Shown: positions 8,110 through 17,726 of the stretch, piece after piece
Numbering within the stretch: the stretch's first letter is position 1
How the letters are laid out: every line of letters starts with the position of its first letter
DNA from: Paenibacillus sp. PAMC 26794
GTDB lineage: Bacteria > Bacillota > Bacilli > Paenibacillales > Paenibacillaceae
Assembly (NCBI RefSeq): GCF_000316035.1
Contig: NZ_ANHX01000071.1
Coordinates: forward strand, 1 to 64,000
DNA: 64,000 bases
Direction: 5' to 3'
Translations under genes and position numbers: made by a program
The notes under the pieces: model-generated
Databases searched by the model: none
What the model was told of the DNA's origin: nothing
Seen by the model: only the letters and a program-made list of their open reading frames with translations

Positions 8110-10371
8110 TCAGACCTCGGTGGTCTGTCGGGAATGTGAGACTGCAGGTGAAGACACCCTGTGCTCAGCCAGATGTTTCTTCATTTTTGCCACTTCGGTC
8201 CCTGCCAGCATCATAATGCCTATTCCGTGATTGTCATTAGTGACGGTACGCAAGTCCTGATCATAATACTCTGCCGTAAACGCATATCGTGATCCGCTGC
8301 ACACGCCATGGACATTCCCTTGACGATCAATCGCTTTGCAGATGAGTCCCTTCCAAGCCCGCTCGGCAGCCGTGACGTAAACTTCAGGGTCTTTGAACCA
8401 GCCAAAGCGTACACCTCTCGCAAAACCATAGGCAAACATCGCCGTGCAGGAGGCTTCTTCATACGTCTGTGGAACATTCAGCACCTGATGCCACAAGCCA
8501 CTTTCCCCTTGAAGCGCTGCGTACCCCTCACACAGCTCATTGAAGAAATTAATTAAGGCTGGGCGCTCAGGATGCTCTGCTGGCAAAGCTTCCAATACCT
8601 CCGTCAAGGAAAACAGTGTCCAGCCATTTCCCCGTCCCCATGGGATCTGCGTTGCCTGTCCGTATTTGAAATCATACACATGGGACATGATCTTAAACTC
8701 AGGCATAAACAGATACTTCCGATACAGTGAAAATTGTCTGGCGGCTTCATCCAATGCGGCTGAGTTGCCTGTCACCCGTGCATAACGAACGAGAAACGGC
8801 GTGCTCATATAGAGGTCATCTGCCCACATGGTATTCTCGGCATACTCCCCTACACATGTGCGATAAAATGCCCCATCCTCCTGCCGTTCCAGGCGGGAAA
8901 GCATGAAATCTGCAATCCGTTCAGCAATCGGAAGAAACGTTGGTTCATGACACTCTGAATACGCTTCCAGCATGGCTGAACCAAAAGAACCGCAGTTATC
9001 CAGCATTTTCAGCATGACCAATTGTTGATTGACTGCCGGAAAACCATACTGCTCCCGATCCCATAATGAGTACTCATACATCTGGGTACAAGCCTGCACA
9101 TGCTCAGCCGCATAACGTGTAATGTCCGGTCTCTGCAAATAACGCCCTGTCCGTAATAGACCATATACAGTGACACCCAATGGATAATCCCAGCGACCAT
9201 AATTGGTCACACTGCCCACTGTCCATTTGTTGCTTAACATGGCATTTTCATAATAAGGTCTGATCCAAGCATCTGGTCGATCTAAGCGCCAATACGTCTG
9301 TTCTAGCCCCGTTTGGTACACTCGGTCTGTTCGGGTAAGATCCTGCAAATCCGGTTCAACCTCCGACTCAAAAGGTCCGACATATAACCAAGACTCTCCA
9401 GTAGCACCGTGCACACGCTGAGGAAGTTCCAGTGAAAGTGGCTTACCCGAAACGGTTGCGTTCAGATTAAAATGCCAAGGTCCCGCCGTAGCGTCGCATT
9501 CACTTCGGACAAGCAGGTCACTCCGTCCAAAAGAGGCTGGTACATTCACCTCGAACGGCCCCGCATCCTTCACTTGCGCCACAGGCTTGCCGCTAATCCA
9601 TATACTTAGAGAACCGGAGGATTGACCTGACAACCGAACCTGACTTCCGGTTGAATCGTTATTGTTCAGATGGGTCCAAGCATATGCATGCTTTCCAGGA
9701 AGATTTCCGAATATTCGTTCGAAGGCTGGCTTGGTTTTATCTTCATCAGACCAGCCTGTCTCAGGCAGCCAGTTCAAGCTGTAGTCTGATTCTTTTCCAA
9801 GCAGGTCTGGTTGCTTACTCGCGGCCGGGTTCGGTTGGGAGAATATCCACCCCGCTTGCCCCTGTCTCTCCTGGAATGGAGCAAATATATTCAAAATGCG
9901 CACTTTACCTTCATCTGACCCAAATTGGCAGCCGAAGCCGGCAGGCGTGTTTTTCATTTCCAGCCAAATGGTGTTCCAACCAGGCTTGATGTCGATGCTG
10001 AGCTTCACCGTTGCATCAGGACTAATCTCATCCATTACGGTAGAGCGATAGACCATCTGCTCATTGAAATAGAAACGAACAGGCCCATAACAGCGGACCA
10101 GTACATCCAGATTCCGGTCCTCATCCCCCCAGACCAGCGCAGCTGCGTAAGACATATGGTCTTTAGGTGCATCAGGAAAGCGTTTACCTAAATTCAGATC
10201 ATAAAGCCCTTTTTCATTTTGCAAAATACCAGACTTCTGGAATACCCGATATACAAAATCAGCCTGCGCATTGGCTCCAATATACCTCTCGGCCAGTACC
10301 TTCAACACCTGATCCTGATCTTCTCCAAATCGGTAATACATGCTCTGCGGTTCACTGAAATAGGTCGTCAT
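8110..10371 (-). CDS. GH105/GH88-family hydrolase with N-terminal extension
   Basis: The protein of about 753 residues ends in an alpha/alpha-barrel of the GH88/GH105 family (about 340-730), seen in MWADDLYMSTPFLVRYA, WGRGNGWTLFSLTEVL, GESGLWHQVLN and SCTAMFAYGFARGVR. Family members (YteR/YesR) hydrate and cleave unsaturated uronic-acid ends left by polysaccharide lyases. The first 330 residues are beta-rich and unlike the short GH105 enzymes. No signal peptide is visible, so the protein is probably cytoplasmic and acts on imported oligosaccharides. The start is uncertain: ATG 10371 lies 12 bases after AAGGA and GTG 10380 only about three. The gene has its own terminator and a cre-like site upstream, and sits head-on beside the sugar transporter operon, which may supply its substrate. 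Confidence 0.85.
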   Translation of the reverse strand: MTTYFSEPQSMYYRFGEDQDQVLKVLAERYIGANAQADFVYRVFQKSGILQNEKGLYDLNLGKRFPDAPKDHMSYAAALVWGDEDRNLDVLVRCYGPVRFYFNEQMVYRSTVMDEISPDATVKLSIDIKPGWNTIWLEMKNTPAGFGCQFGSDEGKVRILNIFAPFQERQGQAGWIFSQPNPAASKQPDLLGKESDYSLNWLPETGWSDEDKTKPAFERIFGNLPGKHAYAWTHLNNNDSTGSQVRLSGQSSGSLSIWISGKPVAQVKDAGPFEVNVPASFGRSDLLVRSECDATAGPWHFNLNATVSGKPLSLELPQRVHGATGESWLYVGPFESEVEPDLQDLTRTDRVYQTGLEQTYWRLDRPDAWIRPYYENAMLSNKWTVGSVTNYGRWDYPLGVTVYGLLRTGRYLQRPDITRYAAEHVQACTQMYEYSLWDREQYGFPAVNQQLVMLKMLDNCGSFGSAMLEAYSECHEPTFLPIAERIADFMLSRLERQEDGAFYRTCVGEYAENTMWADDLYMSTPFLVRYARVTGNSAALDEAARQFSLYRKYLFMPEFKIMSHVYDFKYGQATQIPWGRGNGWTLFSLTEVLEALPAEHPERPALINFFNELCEGYAALQGESGLWHQVLNVPQTYEEASCTAMFAYGFARGVRFGWFKDPEVYVTAAERAWKGLICKAIDRQGNVHGVCSGSRYAFTAEYYDQDLRTVTNDNHGIGIMMLAGTEVAKMKKHLAEHRVSSPAVSHSRQTTEV

Positions 10372-10590
10372 CGATGGCACACATCCTTCTTCTGTTGAAA
10401 TAAAGTCTTATATCATAGCATTCATACCGTCCACACTAGAGCACCAAACTAATATGCAGTAATAAAGTATAGCGCTTAACCTAGGTGGGTAATCCCCTTA
10501 CCGGGAAATAGGTATGTCCCTTGGTTATCTTCTGAATAGCCGAATAATAATCCCAGTATAACTGACATGTTCGGTGGTGGCTACAGATTT

Positions 10591-10606
10591 TTGATTACGC
10601 TTACAA
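10591..10606 (+). promoter_or_regulatory. cre-like CcpA site upstream of GH105 gene
   Basis: TTGATTACGCTTACAA matches 14 of 16 positions of the cre consensus. It lies in the divergent region between the GH105 gene and the chemoreceptor-like gene, so either could be the target. Confidence 0.45.
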
Positions 10607-10649
10607 TTATATCGGATTTAGTCGCCTTTTCTCTCTAGGTTAACTTAAA

Positions 10650-10667
10650 TTTAAACAATGGTTTAAA
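10650..10667. repeat. Perfect inverted repeat TTTAAAC-N4-GTTTAAA
   Basis: Seven-base arms separated by AATG form a palindrome about 85 bases before the chemoreceptor-like start. The size and symmetry suit an operator for a dimeric repressor; the regulator is unknown. A second cre-like run, AGAAAACGTTACCG, follows at 10672-10685. Confidence 0.5.
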
Positions 10668-10741
10668 AACGAGAAAACGTTACCGATATAAATACTAGAT
10701 TGAAAAATTCCACTTTTTGTATCGGGAAGGAAAGATGCACA

Positions 10742-11569
10742 TTGAATACTCTTGAATCTCTGGTAAATGCTATGCCTTTTGTTAGCCAAATGTTCCGTGA
10801 CGACATATCCATATCCATTAATGATCATGAGAAAGTATTGTATTTTTCCGAAGCAAAAAGTCTGGAGATTGGCGTGAAGGTTGGGGATGAGCTGCATGAT
10901 GATTATAAACATTTCAAAATGCTGACTAACAGAGATTCCCGTACCGTGGCACGCATGCCTGGTGATCTGCAGGGCAGACCTTTTGATGCCATTCTAATCC
11001 CTATTAAAGAGAACGATCAGGTCGTGGGTATATTGGGTGTGAACTACGCACTGGATAGTCACATGACACTGGAGACGCTGATCCGTGAAAATGAAACAAC
11101 CATTAATGCGCTCGTCGGCGGCATTCAGCAGATTGCGGCACATTCCGAAGAACTCTCCGCGACATCGGAAGAGATTCTGCGCAACTCCAAAAAAGCTTCA
11201 GAGAACTCGGTCAGTGTAAGTAAAGTAACAAACGTCATTCGTGAAGTATCGGAACAAACCAATCTGCTTGGACTAAACGCCATGATAGAGGCAGCCCGTG
11301 TGGGCGATCAGGGAGCCGGCTTCGGTGTGGTTGCCAGTGAAGTACGAAAGCTGTCAGATCATACGAAGCAAGCAGCAGCTGATATCGAATCATCCCTAGG
11401 CAGCGTGCAAGATTCCATGAAACATATGGAGCAGGAGATCGGTCAGATTACAACCGCAACAGTGGATCAGGCCAAGCTTGTTACCGAGTTCATGGAAAGT
11501 ATCGAACAGCTTAGTGAGACAAGCGCGAATCTGAAAAAGTTTGTACATCAGATGCTGGCGCTCGAATAA
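10742..11569 (+). CDS. Soluble methyl-accepting chemotaxis-like protein
   Basis: The protein of about 275 residues has an N-terminal Cache/PAS-like sensing region (about 1-105: ISINDHEKVLYFSEAKSLEIGVKVGDEL and a DAILIPIKENDQVVGILGVNYAL strand) and a C-terminal MCP signalling helix pair with the hairpin-tip block EQTNLLGLNAMIEAARVGDQGAGFGVVA. It has no membrane helix, so it is a cytoplasmic receptor-like protein, and the signalling part is short. No ATG is well placed; the TTG at 10742, with GGGAAGGAAAG just upstream, is preferred to the TTG at 10700, which has no ribosome site. The ligand is unknown; its place between carbohydrate genes is compatible with sensing carbon state. Confidence 0.8.
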   Translation: MNTLESLVNAMPFVSQMFRDDISISINDHEKVLYFSEAKSLEIGVKVGDELHDDYKHFKMLTNRDSRTVARMPGDLQGRPFDAILIPIKENDQVVGILGVNYALDSHMTLETLIRENETTINALVGGIQQIAAHSEELSATSEEILRNSKKASENSVSVSKVTNVIREVSEQTNLLGLNAMIEAARVGDQGAGFGVVASEVRKLSDHTKQAAADIESSLGSVQDSMKHMEQEIGQITTATVDQAKLVTEFMESIEQLSETSANLKKFVHQMLALE

Positions 11570-11635
11570 CAATACAGTTCCACAACAGAAAGAACAAACG
11601 ATATGAAATGTACATAACAAATGATTTAGAATGTG

Positions 11636-11684
11636 AAAAGCCTCCGGCCACTTCCCTTTACAGGAAGTCAGCGGAGGCTTTGTT
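11636..11684. terminator. Bidirectional terminator
   Basis: AAAAGCCTCCG pairs with CGGAGGCTTT around an inner CTTCC/GGAAG stem, with A and T tracts on both sides. It serves the convergent chemoreceptor-like and EEP-hydrolase genes. Confidence 0.88.
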
Positions 11685-11724
11685 TCGTATTTGCGGTGAT
11701 ATCACCTTTATGGTCGAATGGCGG

Positions 11725-12543
11725 TTATATCTCCACAACGACGCCAAAATGGTCGGACACGACCGGCCCGTTTTTACCGTTCAAGACCACGGTGGAAGAT
11801 TTAGCCTGAATCGGACGATTGGAGAAAATATAGTCGATCCGAAGATCGCGTTTGTTATCTGCCCAGCCGGCAATGGCCTTCACTACGGTTGCTCCTTCAT
11901 CCTTTTGCAATGCTGTGGTGTACAGGTCATTCCAGCCTTTGCTCATCATATAATCATAGCCTTCCCCACGTACTTCCGCGACATTATTGAAATCACCCAT
12001 TATATATAACGGCTGGTCCATGTAGGGGGCAAGCTTGCTCTCCGTCAACTCCCACTGTCCCTTGAAAGGTTCCTGCGCATCATCCCACCAGTTGTAGTGT
12101 CCATTCACAAACCAGGTTGCTTCACCTTGGACGACCATCTGGATTCCCACAATTTTGCGTGTACGATAGTTGTTATAATCCCGCATGTGGGACACGTAAT
12201 CCCCAAAAGCCTGCTTAATCGGCGTCCGGCTAAGGATCGCCAGTCCTTCATCGTATTTTTGAAACCCGACATGCGCGGGAATCCACGTCCAGTAATATTG
12301 CTCTGTCAGCTGCTGAAGCAGGACGTAGGCATAGTTGTCTTTTTTAATCACAGCGTCGGATTCAGTAACAAAATAAGTATCCAGTTCTTCTTCAGAAAGC
12401 GCCGCTTCCTGCATGGATTGGTTGACCTCCTGCATGGAGATCACATCGAATTGATGTGTATTAATAAAATCAGCCAGCTGACTGATCTTGTTCAGTTGAT
12501 CCTCTTCCGCCCAAGCATGTGTGTTTAACGTAAGTATTTTCAT
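11725..12543 (-). CDS. Endonuclease/exonuclease/phosphatase family protein
   Basis: The 272-residue protein has the EEP fold signatures: MKILTLNTHAW at the start (first strand with the metal-binding Asn), SMQEVN with the catalytic Glu, YIMGDFNN (Asp and Asn) and VVSDHFGVVVEI with the terminal SDH triad. EEP enzymes cleave phosphodiester bonds with Mg2+; substrates range from DNA to sphingomyelin and inositol phosphates, and the sequence alone does not decide. No signal peptide is seen. ATG 12543 has AGGAGAGAGC upstream; the longer open frame has no ribosome site. It is monocistronic, convergent with the chemoreceptor-like gene. Confidence 0.88.
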   Translation of the reverse strand: MKILTLNTHAWAEEDQLNKISQLADFINTHQFDVISMQEVNQSMQEAALSEEELDTYFVTESDAVIKKDNYAYVLLQQLTEQYYWTWIPAHVGFQKYDEGLAILSRTPIKQAFGDYVSHMRDYNNYRTRKIVGIQMVVQGEATWFVNGHYNWWDDAQEPFKGQWELTESKLAPYMDQPLYIMGDFNNVAEVRGEGYDYMMSKGWNDLYTTALQKDEGATVVKAIAGWADNKRDLRIDYIFSNRPIQAKSSTVVLNGKNGPVVSDHFGVVVEI

Positions 12544-12827
12544 ATGCTCTCTCCTGTTGTTTGTAATATGACCGTTTCCCCGGCCTGCATCGTTCCTGAA
12601 AGGAATACATACGATAAGCATACACAATATGGGGCAATCATGCATACCGCTCGCTCACAACACCTGAGTGTTCATCTTGCTTCATGTTTGTACAAAATGA
12701 CTTGAGATTCTTATAACCCATGCACGGATGGGCTCATAACTGATATGATGGATACAACAAATTCGCAACATTACATTACGTCATAGACATGGTGACTATT
12801 GAACCTATGTTTTCCCCAGGAGATGGA

Positions 12828-14606
12828 ATGATGAATATACCAAATAACATGAGAATGGATGATGCGCAGTGGCAACAGTTGATCAGGCAGGTTGCGGAGC
12901 ATTTTAATAACCTGACGATCATGCGCGGATTCCAATATTATAAACAGAAACGTGTTGGACCATTAACCTATTCAGAACAACAAGGGATCTCGGCCGTTGT
13001 ACAAGGATCGGAAGAATATGAGGTCACCCTGAGCATGCAATCCCTGTCTACAAGTCATTGTACCTGCCCGGTGAGTTCCGTATGCAAACATATGACGGCT
13101 GTCTTGATGAGTTATGCCGAGCAACTGGAGCGACCTGTGCATGCGATTGTGAATGCACACTCCAGTACTGCACTCAAACAAACGACCAAATCCGTCGGGG
13201 CCATGTCCGCAGGACTATCCAGCTACGCAGATGCCGATGAACAGCAGGATATGGACATTCGGGACAACCAATACAGCCAGATCAAGGAGCGTGCAACAGA
13301 GCTTGCCGATCTCGAAATCTCGGAATGGCATGAGTTATTCCACTCCTGTCTGAGACGGCTGGGTACCGGCACAGCAAGCACATCCTACGTGCAAGAAGCA
13401 ACGGACGAGCTGTATGCCATTAAGCCAAGGCTGAACGCTGCGATGGACCAACTTTTTGAACTACATGTGCAGCTGCACCTCATCCGATTCTGCGTACCTC
13501 CGGCTCGTAACTCAATTACGCATACCCCCGTGTACTTGAGCTACCCTGCCCAGCTCGCGGTCGATGCACTTCTGAAAGACATTGAGCGGATCTTTAACCA
13601 TCCACTAGACCTTTCGGGTCTAAAGGGAAACAAGCTTGAACAACTTTGGAACAGACTGGCCGAAACCTCGGCTTATTTACGCAAACAGATGATGCCTGAA
13701 ACAGCCAGCATGATGTTCTTCACTCCGATCTATCGGCAACTATGGTTGAACTGGATCGTGCCTAGGCTTCAAGGGTCGCGGGACATGTTAGCGTCGGAAC
13801 AGGCTATCTTAAATGATATAGAGCGCAGTATAATCGCCGCTTCGACACCTTCCCAGTCAGGTGAAAGTGTCTTGGATCGCGCTCAAAGTAATGGACGTAG
13901 TCGTGAGAGACCGAGCAAAGCCGTAACACTGCCCTTGCCGCTGGTACTCGCGGAGAGCTGGATGCACTTCCATCTGGGGCAGGATGATCAGGCATGGCAG
14001 CGACTAATCCATGGAAGCTCGGCCTACGGCTTCCCGCCAGAACAACTGTTGCATTTTCTCCATGTACTCGCAGATTCGGCTGAATGGAAACGACTTGGGG
14101 ATTGGTTGGTACAACTTGGCCCCCTTCTGGCGAATCGGCGTAATACACCTTTGAATGATTACATGCATCTATGGGATACGGCCATTCAACATCTGCCCGA
14201 TGCAGAGAACCGTATGTGGGACACGCTTGTCAGTATGCTCCCCCACTCCCGCCCCGCCTACGAGGATGCTATGCATTCGCGGGGACAGTGGCGCAGATGG
14301 ATTGATTTTCAGCTGAGTACGGGAACGGAACCTCTCGAATTCCGCGTAGCGATGCTGCAACCAATCGAAAAAGATGCACCTGAGCTGCTGCTTCCCTTCT
14401 ATCATCAGGCAGTGGAGCGTTATATCGGACACAAAAACAGGGACGGATACAAAGCCGCGGTGAAACTGCTGAAACGTCTGTCCAAAATCTATAAAAAAAT
14501 GAAGCAAGAAGCGCACTGGGAGCAATTCATCACCACACTCGCCGTTCGTAACAGTCGGCTGCGCGCCCTGCAGGAAGAGCTTCGGAAAGGTAAACTGATC
14601 TCATGA
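12828..14606 (+). CDS. SWIM zinc-finger protein
   Basis: This protein of about 592 residues carries a SWIM zinc finger near the N terminus (about residues 75-90, CTCPVSSVCKH, pattern CxC-x5-CxH) and a long helical, otherwise featureless remainder. SWIM domains bind DNA or protein. Its stop overlaps the start of the SNF2 helicase gene by four bases, an arrangement recalled for the ywqB-ywqA pair of Bacillus subtilis, so the two very likely act together. ATG 12828 follows CCAGGAGATGGA closely; an ATG at 12789 is possible but lacks a ribosome site. The middle (about 150 onward) holds low-complexity Ser/Gln runs. Confidence 0.85.
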   Translation: MMNIPNNMRMDDAQWQQLIRQVAEHFNNLTIMRGFQYYKQKRVGPLTYSEQQGISAVVQGSEEYEVTLSMQSLSTSHCTCPVSSVCKHMTAVLMSYAEQLERPVHAIVNAHSSTALKQTTKSVGAMSAGLSSYADADEQQDMDIRDNQYSQIKERATELADLEISEWHELFHSCLRRLGTGTASTSYVQEATDELYAIKPRLNAAMDQLFELHVQLHLIRFCVPPARNSITHTPVYLSYPAQLAVDALLKDIERIFNHPLDLSGLKGNKLEQLWNRLAETSAYLRKQMMPETASMMFFTPIYRQLWLNWIVPRLQGSRDMLASEQAILNDIERSIIAASTPSQSGESVLDRAQSNGRSRERPSKAVTLPLPLVLAESWMHFHLGQDDQAWQRLIHGSSAYGFPPEQLLHFLHVLADSAEWKRLGDWLVQLGPLLANRRNTPLNDYMHLWDTAIQHLPDAENRMWDTLVSMLPHSRPAYEDAMHSRGQWRRWIDFQLSTGTEPLEFRVAMLQPIEKDAPELLLPFYHQAVERYIGHKNRDGYKAAVKLLKRLSKIYKKMKQEAHWEQFITTLAVRNSRLRALQEELRKGKLIS

Positions 14607-17600
14607 GCTTATTTCATCCTTACACTGAAACGATTGAGGTTCGCGTCGCTTTAACCGGATATGGCGATGCTTTGTTTTACGGAGCACTCAACACACACCA
14701 CTTTGTACCAGGACAGTCGCTTAAGCAGCGATTGTTCGCTTGGCATGCACCTTCCTTCTACGGTACCGAACTGGAAGTTCGGCAGATCGAAGAGATTGAG
14801 CTGGTTGTTCTGCCTGCGGAAGAAGTGATTCCCTTCTTTGCCGAGATGCATACCCTGCTTCATATTGAATGGAAGTGGGACGAACAAGCGGAACATCTGA
14901 TTCGACTGGCTCCCGCGCTCGCAGTATCTATCGAAAAACGCAAATACGTACCCAGCTTCGAGGCCTATCGTGCAGGACAGCTCCAGTGGACCTGGGACCC
15001 GGATAGCTTGAAAAAGCAGGATCGGGCATCGCTTACCAAGGCGATTCAACAGACCGACGAGAGTTATGCCGAGGGACTTGGGGCGGCCTATTCCGCCTTC
15101 GTATTCCAGCGCTGGTACAGTTCGGAGGAAGCTGCGACCGATCTGCGGCGTGAATTCCCGCAGTTGTTCCCAGAGCGTGGCACTCTCCCTAAGACAGCCG
15201 GAATGGACGCCCAGTCCTGGCTCGTATCTATTGGCTGGAAAGCGGATGCCGCACCATTCAGGCCCATGCTGCAATTGCAGGAGCCTGATGAGGATGAGCC
15301 ATCATGGCGACTGCGACTGGTATTACAGAATAAGCTGGATGCCGCTGTATTGGTACCCGTCATGCTGGATTCACGGGGTAGGCTTGAAGGGGAATGGCCA
15401 GAGGTATGGACACCGTTCATTCTGGATCGTTCCGCCGGGTGGCTGGATCAACTGCGTGCACATCTGCCGCGTCTGGGAAGCTCCATTAGCGGCAGACGTG
15501 ATGTGCTGAGTGACCCTTTGGAAGATCAGGAAGCCTGGCAGTTCCTGACGCAGGATAGCGGACGGTTGCTCGCAGCGGGCTGGCAAGTTCTGCTGCCTGG
15601 TTGGTGGGAAGCAGCACGTAAGAAGAAACCAAAGCTTCGCGCTAAGGTACAACCGGAGGAAGGCAGTGAGCGTGGCCAGTCGTTCTTCGGACTGGACTCG
15701 ATTATTCATTTTGACTGGCGAATTGCAATTGGTGATACGGATCTCAGCGAAGATGAATTCGCCGACCTTGTTGCCCGTAATGAACGACTGGTTCGCTTCC
15801 GCGGAGAATGGGTCCCGCTCGACCCCGACCTGCTGGAACAGATACGCCGTGCCATGGGCGGTGTAGATCGGGAACAGGGACTCTCATTCCAGGATATTCT
15901 GCACCTGCATCTGCTGCACAATGAGCAACGAGAATATCGCAACCAGAAATGGAAGGAAGGACAACAGGCCGAGGAGGAAGAGCAACCGCAGGCTAATGAG
16001 AACATTCGGCTGGAGGTTGAACTTAACGAACACCTGAATCGGGTTATCGCACAACTGGGGGGCGGACAAGGTGGCGCGCCTTCCCTGCCCATTCCGACAG
16101 GGCTTCATGCCGAACTGCGATCGTATCAGAAGGAAGGTTTTGCATGGCTTGGTTTCCTGCGCAGATTCGGCCTTGGGGCATGTCTCGCCGATGATATGGG
16201 TCTCGGGAAAACCATTCAATTCATCACCTATCTGTTACACATCAAGGATCATGAACCACGTAAGCCAGGACAGGCTCCGGCACTTCTGATCTGTCCGACT
16301 TCCGTATTGGGCAACTGGCAAAAGGAGATTAGCCGCTTCGCACCCTCCATTAATGTCAGCCTACATTACGGGGCCCGCCGATTAAGCGGGGAAGAATTCC
16401 GGGAGCAGACGGAACAGGTGGACATTATCATCACGTCCTTTGCTACGGCTACACTGGATCAGGAAATGTTGCAGACTTACACGTGGGCGTGCATCTGTCT
16501 TGATGAAGCACAGAATATCAAAAACGCACAGACCAAACAATCCCTGGCCGTCCGCAGCTTCCCGGCGAAACACCGCATTGCTATGACAGGTACGCCGATT
16601 GAGAATCGGTTGTCCGAGCTGTGGTCGATCTATGATTTTATCAATCCAGGATATCTAGGCAGTGCACGGGCATTCCAGACTCGCTTTATCAGTGCCATAG
16701 AAAAAGATAAGGATGAGCAGCGTATGCAGGATCTACAGCAATTAGTGAAACCGTTCATGCTACGCCGTAAGAAAAAAGATCCAAATATCCAGCTTGATCT
16801 GCCGGACAAAAACGAGATGAAGACCTACATTCACCTCACGGGCGAACAAAGTGCATTGTATGACCAGTCCGTACAGGCTCTGATGGATAAAATGAAAGAA
16901 CTGGAAGGCATTAAGCGCAAAGGTGCGATCCTCTCAGCCCTAACTCAGCTTAAGCAATTGTGTGACCACCCGCTGTTGCTAACGAAAGAAGCTTTGCCGG
17001 AGGAACTGCCCGAAGACGGTGCACTGACATCTGCTTATGACGTGTACAGCCCACAGGATATGGCGATGCTGATCAGCCGCTCCGCGAAGCTGGAACGACT
17101 GATGGAACTTGTCCGTGAATTGCGGGACGAAGGCGAGCGATGCCTGATTTTCACCCAATATATCGGTATGGGACAGATGCTGCAACAGGTACTGCGTCAG
17201 GAGTTGCAGGAGCCTGTGCTGTATCTGCACGGGGGTACGTCCAAGACGGGACGGGATCGCATGATTGAGGAATTCCAATCCCGTACACTGCCTGATGACA
17301 AGCAACCATCCGTCTTCATTCTGTCCATCAAGGCTGGCGGTGTGGGATTGAATCTGACCGCAGCCAATCACGTCTTCCATTTTGACCGCTGGTGGAACCC
17401 CGCTGTTGAGAATCAAGCTACCGACCGGGCTTACCGGATGGGTCAGACCAAGGATGTTCAGGTGCATAAGTTCATCTCTCTTGGCACACTGGAGGAGCGG
17501 ATCGACGAGATGTTGGAGAGCAAACAGCAACTCAGCGATAACATCATCACAAGCTCCGAGAACTGGATTACCGAATTGTCGACGGATGAGTTGCAGGATC

Positions 17601-17632
17601 TGTTCACTCGGCGTCGCGACTGGTCGGGCTAA
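14603..17632 (+). CDS. SNF2-family DEAD/DEAH helicase
   Basis: The 1009-residue protein has a bacterial SNF2 N-terminal region (about 1-500) and a complete two-lobed SNF2 ATPase: Walker A in ADDMGLGKTIQ, motif II as DEAQ, motif III around MTGTPIENRLSELWSIYDF, and motifs V-VI around KAGGVGLNLTAANHVFHFD and DRAYRMGQ. These ATPases move along double-stranded DNA and remodel protein-DNA or RNA polymerase complexes. The upstream SWIM gene is translationally coupled (ATGA). All helicase motifs look intact, so it should be active. Its biological role in Bacillales is not settled. Confidence 0.93.
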   Translation: MSLFHPYTETIEVRVALTGYGDALFYGALNTHHFVPGQSLKQRLFAWHAPSFYGTELEVRQIEEIELVVLPAEEVIPFFAEMHTLLHIEWKWDEQAEHLIRLAPALAVSIEKRKYVPSFEAYRAGQLQWTWDPDSLKKQDRASLTKAIQQTDESYAEGLGAAYSAFVFQRWYSSEEAATDLRREFPQLFPERGTLPKTAGMDAQSWLVSIGWKADAAPFRPMLQLQEPDEDEPSWRLRLVLQNKLDAAVLVPVMLDSRGRLEGEWPEVWTPFILDRSAGWLDQLRAHLPRLGSSISGRRDVLSDPLEDQEAWQFLTQDSGRLLAAGWQVLLPGWWEAARKKKPKLRAKVQPEEGSERGQSFFGLDSIIHFDWRIAIGDTDLSEDEFADLVARNERLVRFRGEWVPLDPDLLEQIRRAMGGVDREQGLSFQDILHLHLLHNEQREYRNQKWKEGQQAEEEEQPQANENIRLEVELNEHLNRVIAQLGGGQGGAPSLPIPTGLHAELRSYQKEGFAWLGFLRRFGLGACLADDMGLGKTIQFITYLLHIKDHEPRKPGQAPALLICPTSVLGNWQKEISRFAPSINVSLHYGARRLSGEEFREQTEQVDIIITSFATATLDQEMLQTYTWACICLDEAQNIKNAQTKQSLAVRSFPAKHRIAMTGTPIENRLSELWSIYDFINPGYLGSARAFQTRFISAIEKDKDEQRMQDLQQLVKPFMLRRKKKDPNIQLDLPDKNEMKTYIHLTGEQSALYDQSVQALMDKMKELEGIKRKGAILSALTQLKQLCDHPLLLTKEALPEELPEDGALTSAYDVYSPQDMAMLISRSAKLERLMELVRELRDEGERCLIFTQYIGMGQMLQQVLRQELQEPVLYLHGGTSKTGRDRMIEEFQSRTLPDDKQPSVFILSIKAGGVGLNLTAANHVFHFDRWWNPAVENQATDRAYRMGQTKDVQVHKFISLGTLEERIDEMLESKQQLSDNIITSSENWITELSTDELQDLFTRRRDWSG

Positions 17633-17654
17633 GTTGAATTGAAATGAGAAATAC

Positions 17655-17700
17655 AAAAAGAGCGAAGTTTCGGAAAGTAAATTCCGGCTTCGCTCTTTTT
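17655..17700. terminator. Bidirectional terminator
   Basis: AAAAAGAGCGAAG pairs with CTTCGCTCTTTTT around an inner CGG/CCG-containing loop. It lies between the helicase gene and the convergent secreted-protein gene. Confidence 0.9.
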
Positions 17701-17726
17701 GTGTTGTTGCAGTTAATCATCCGTTC

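Noticed and set aside
16979..17656. 225-codon minus-strand frame
   Set aside because: Antisense of the SNF2 helicase motifs.
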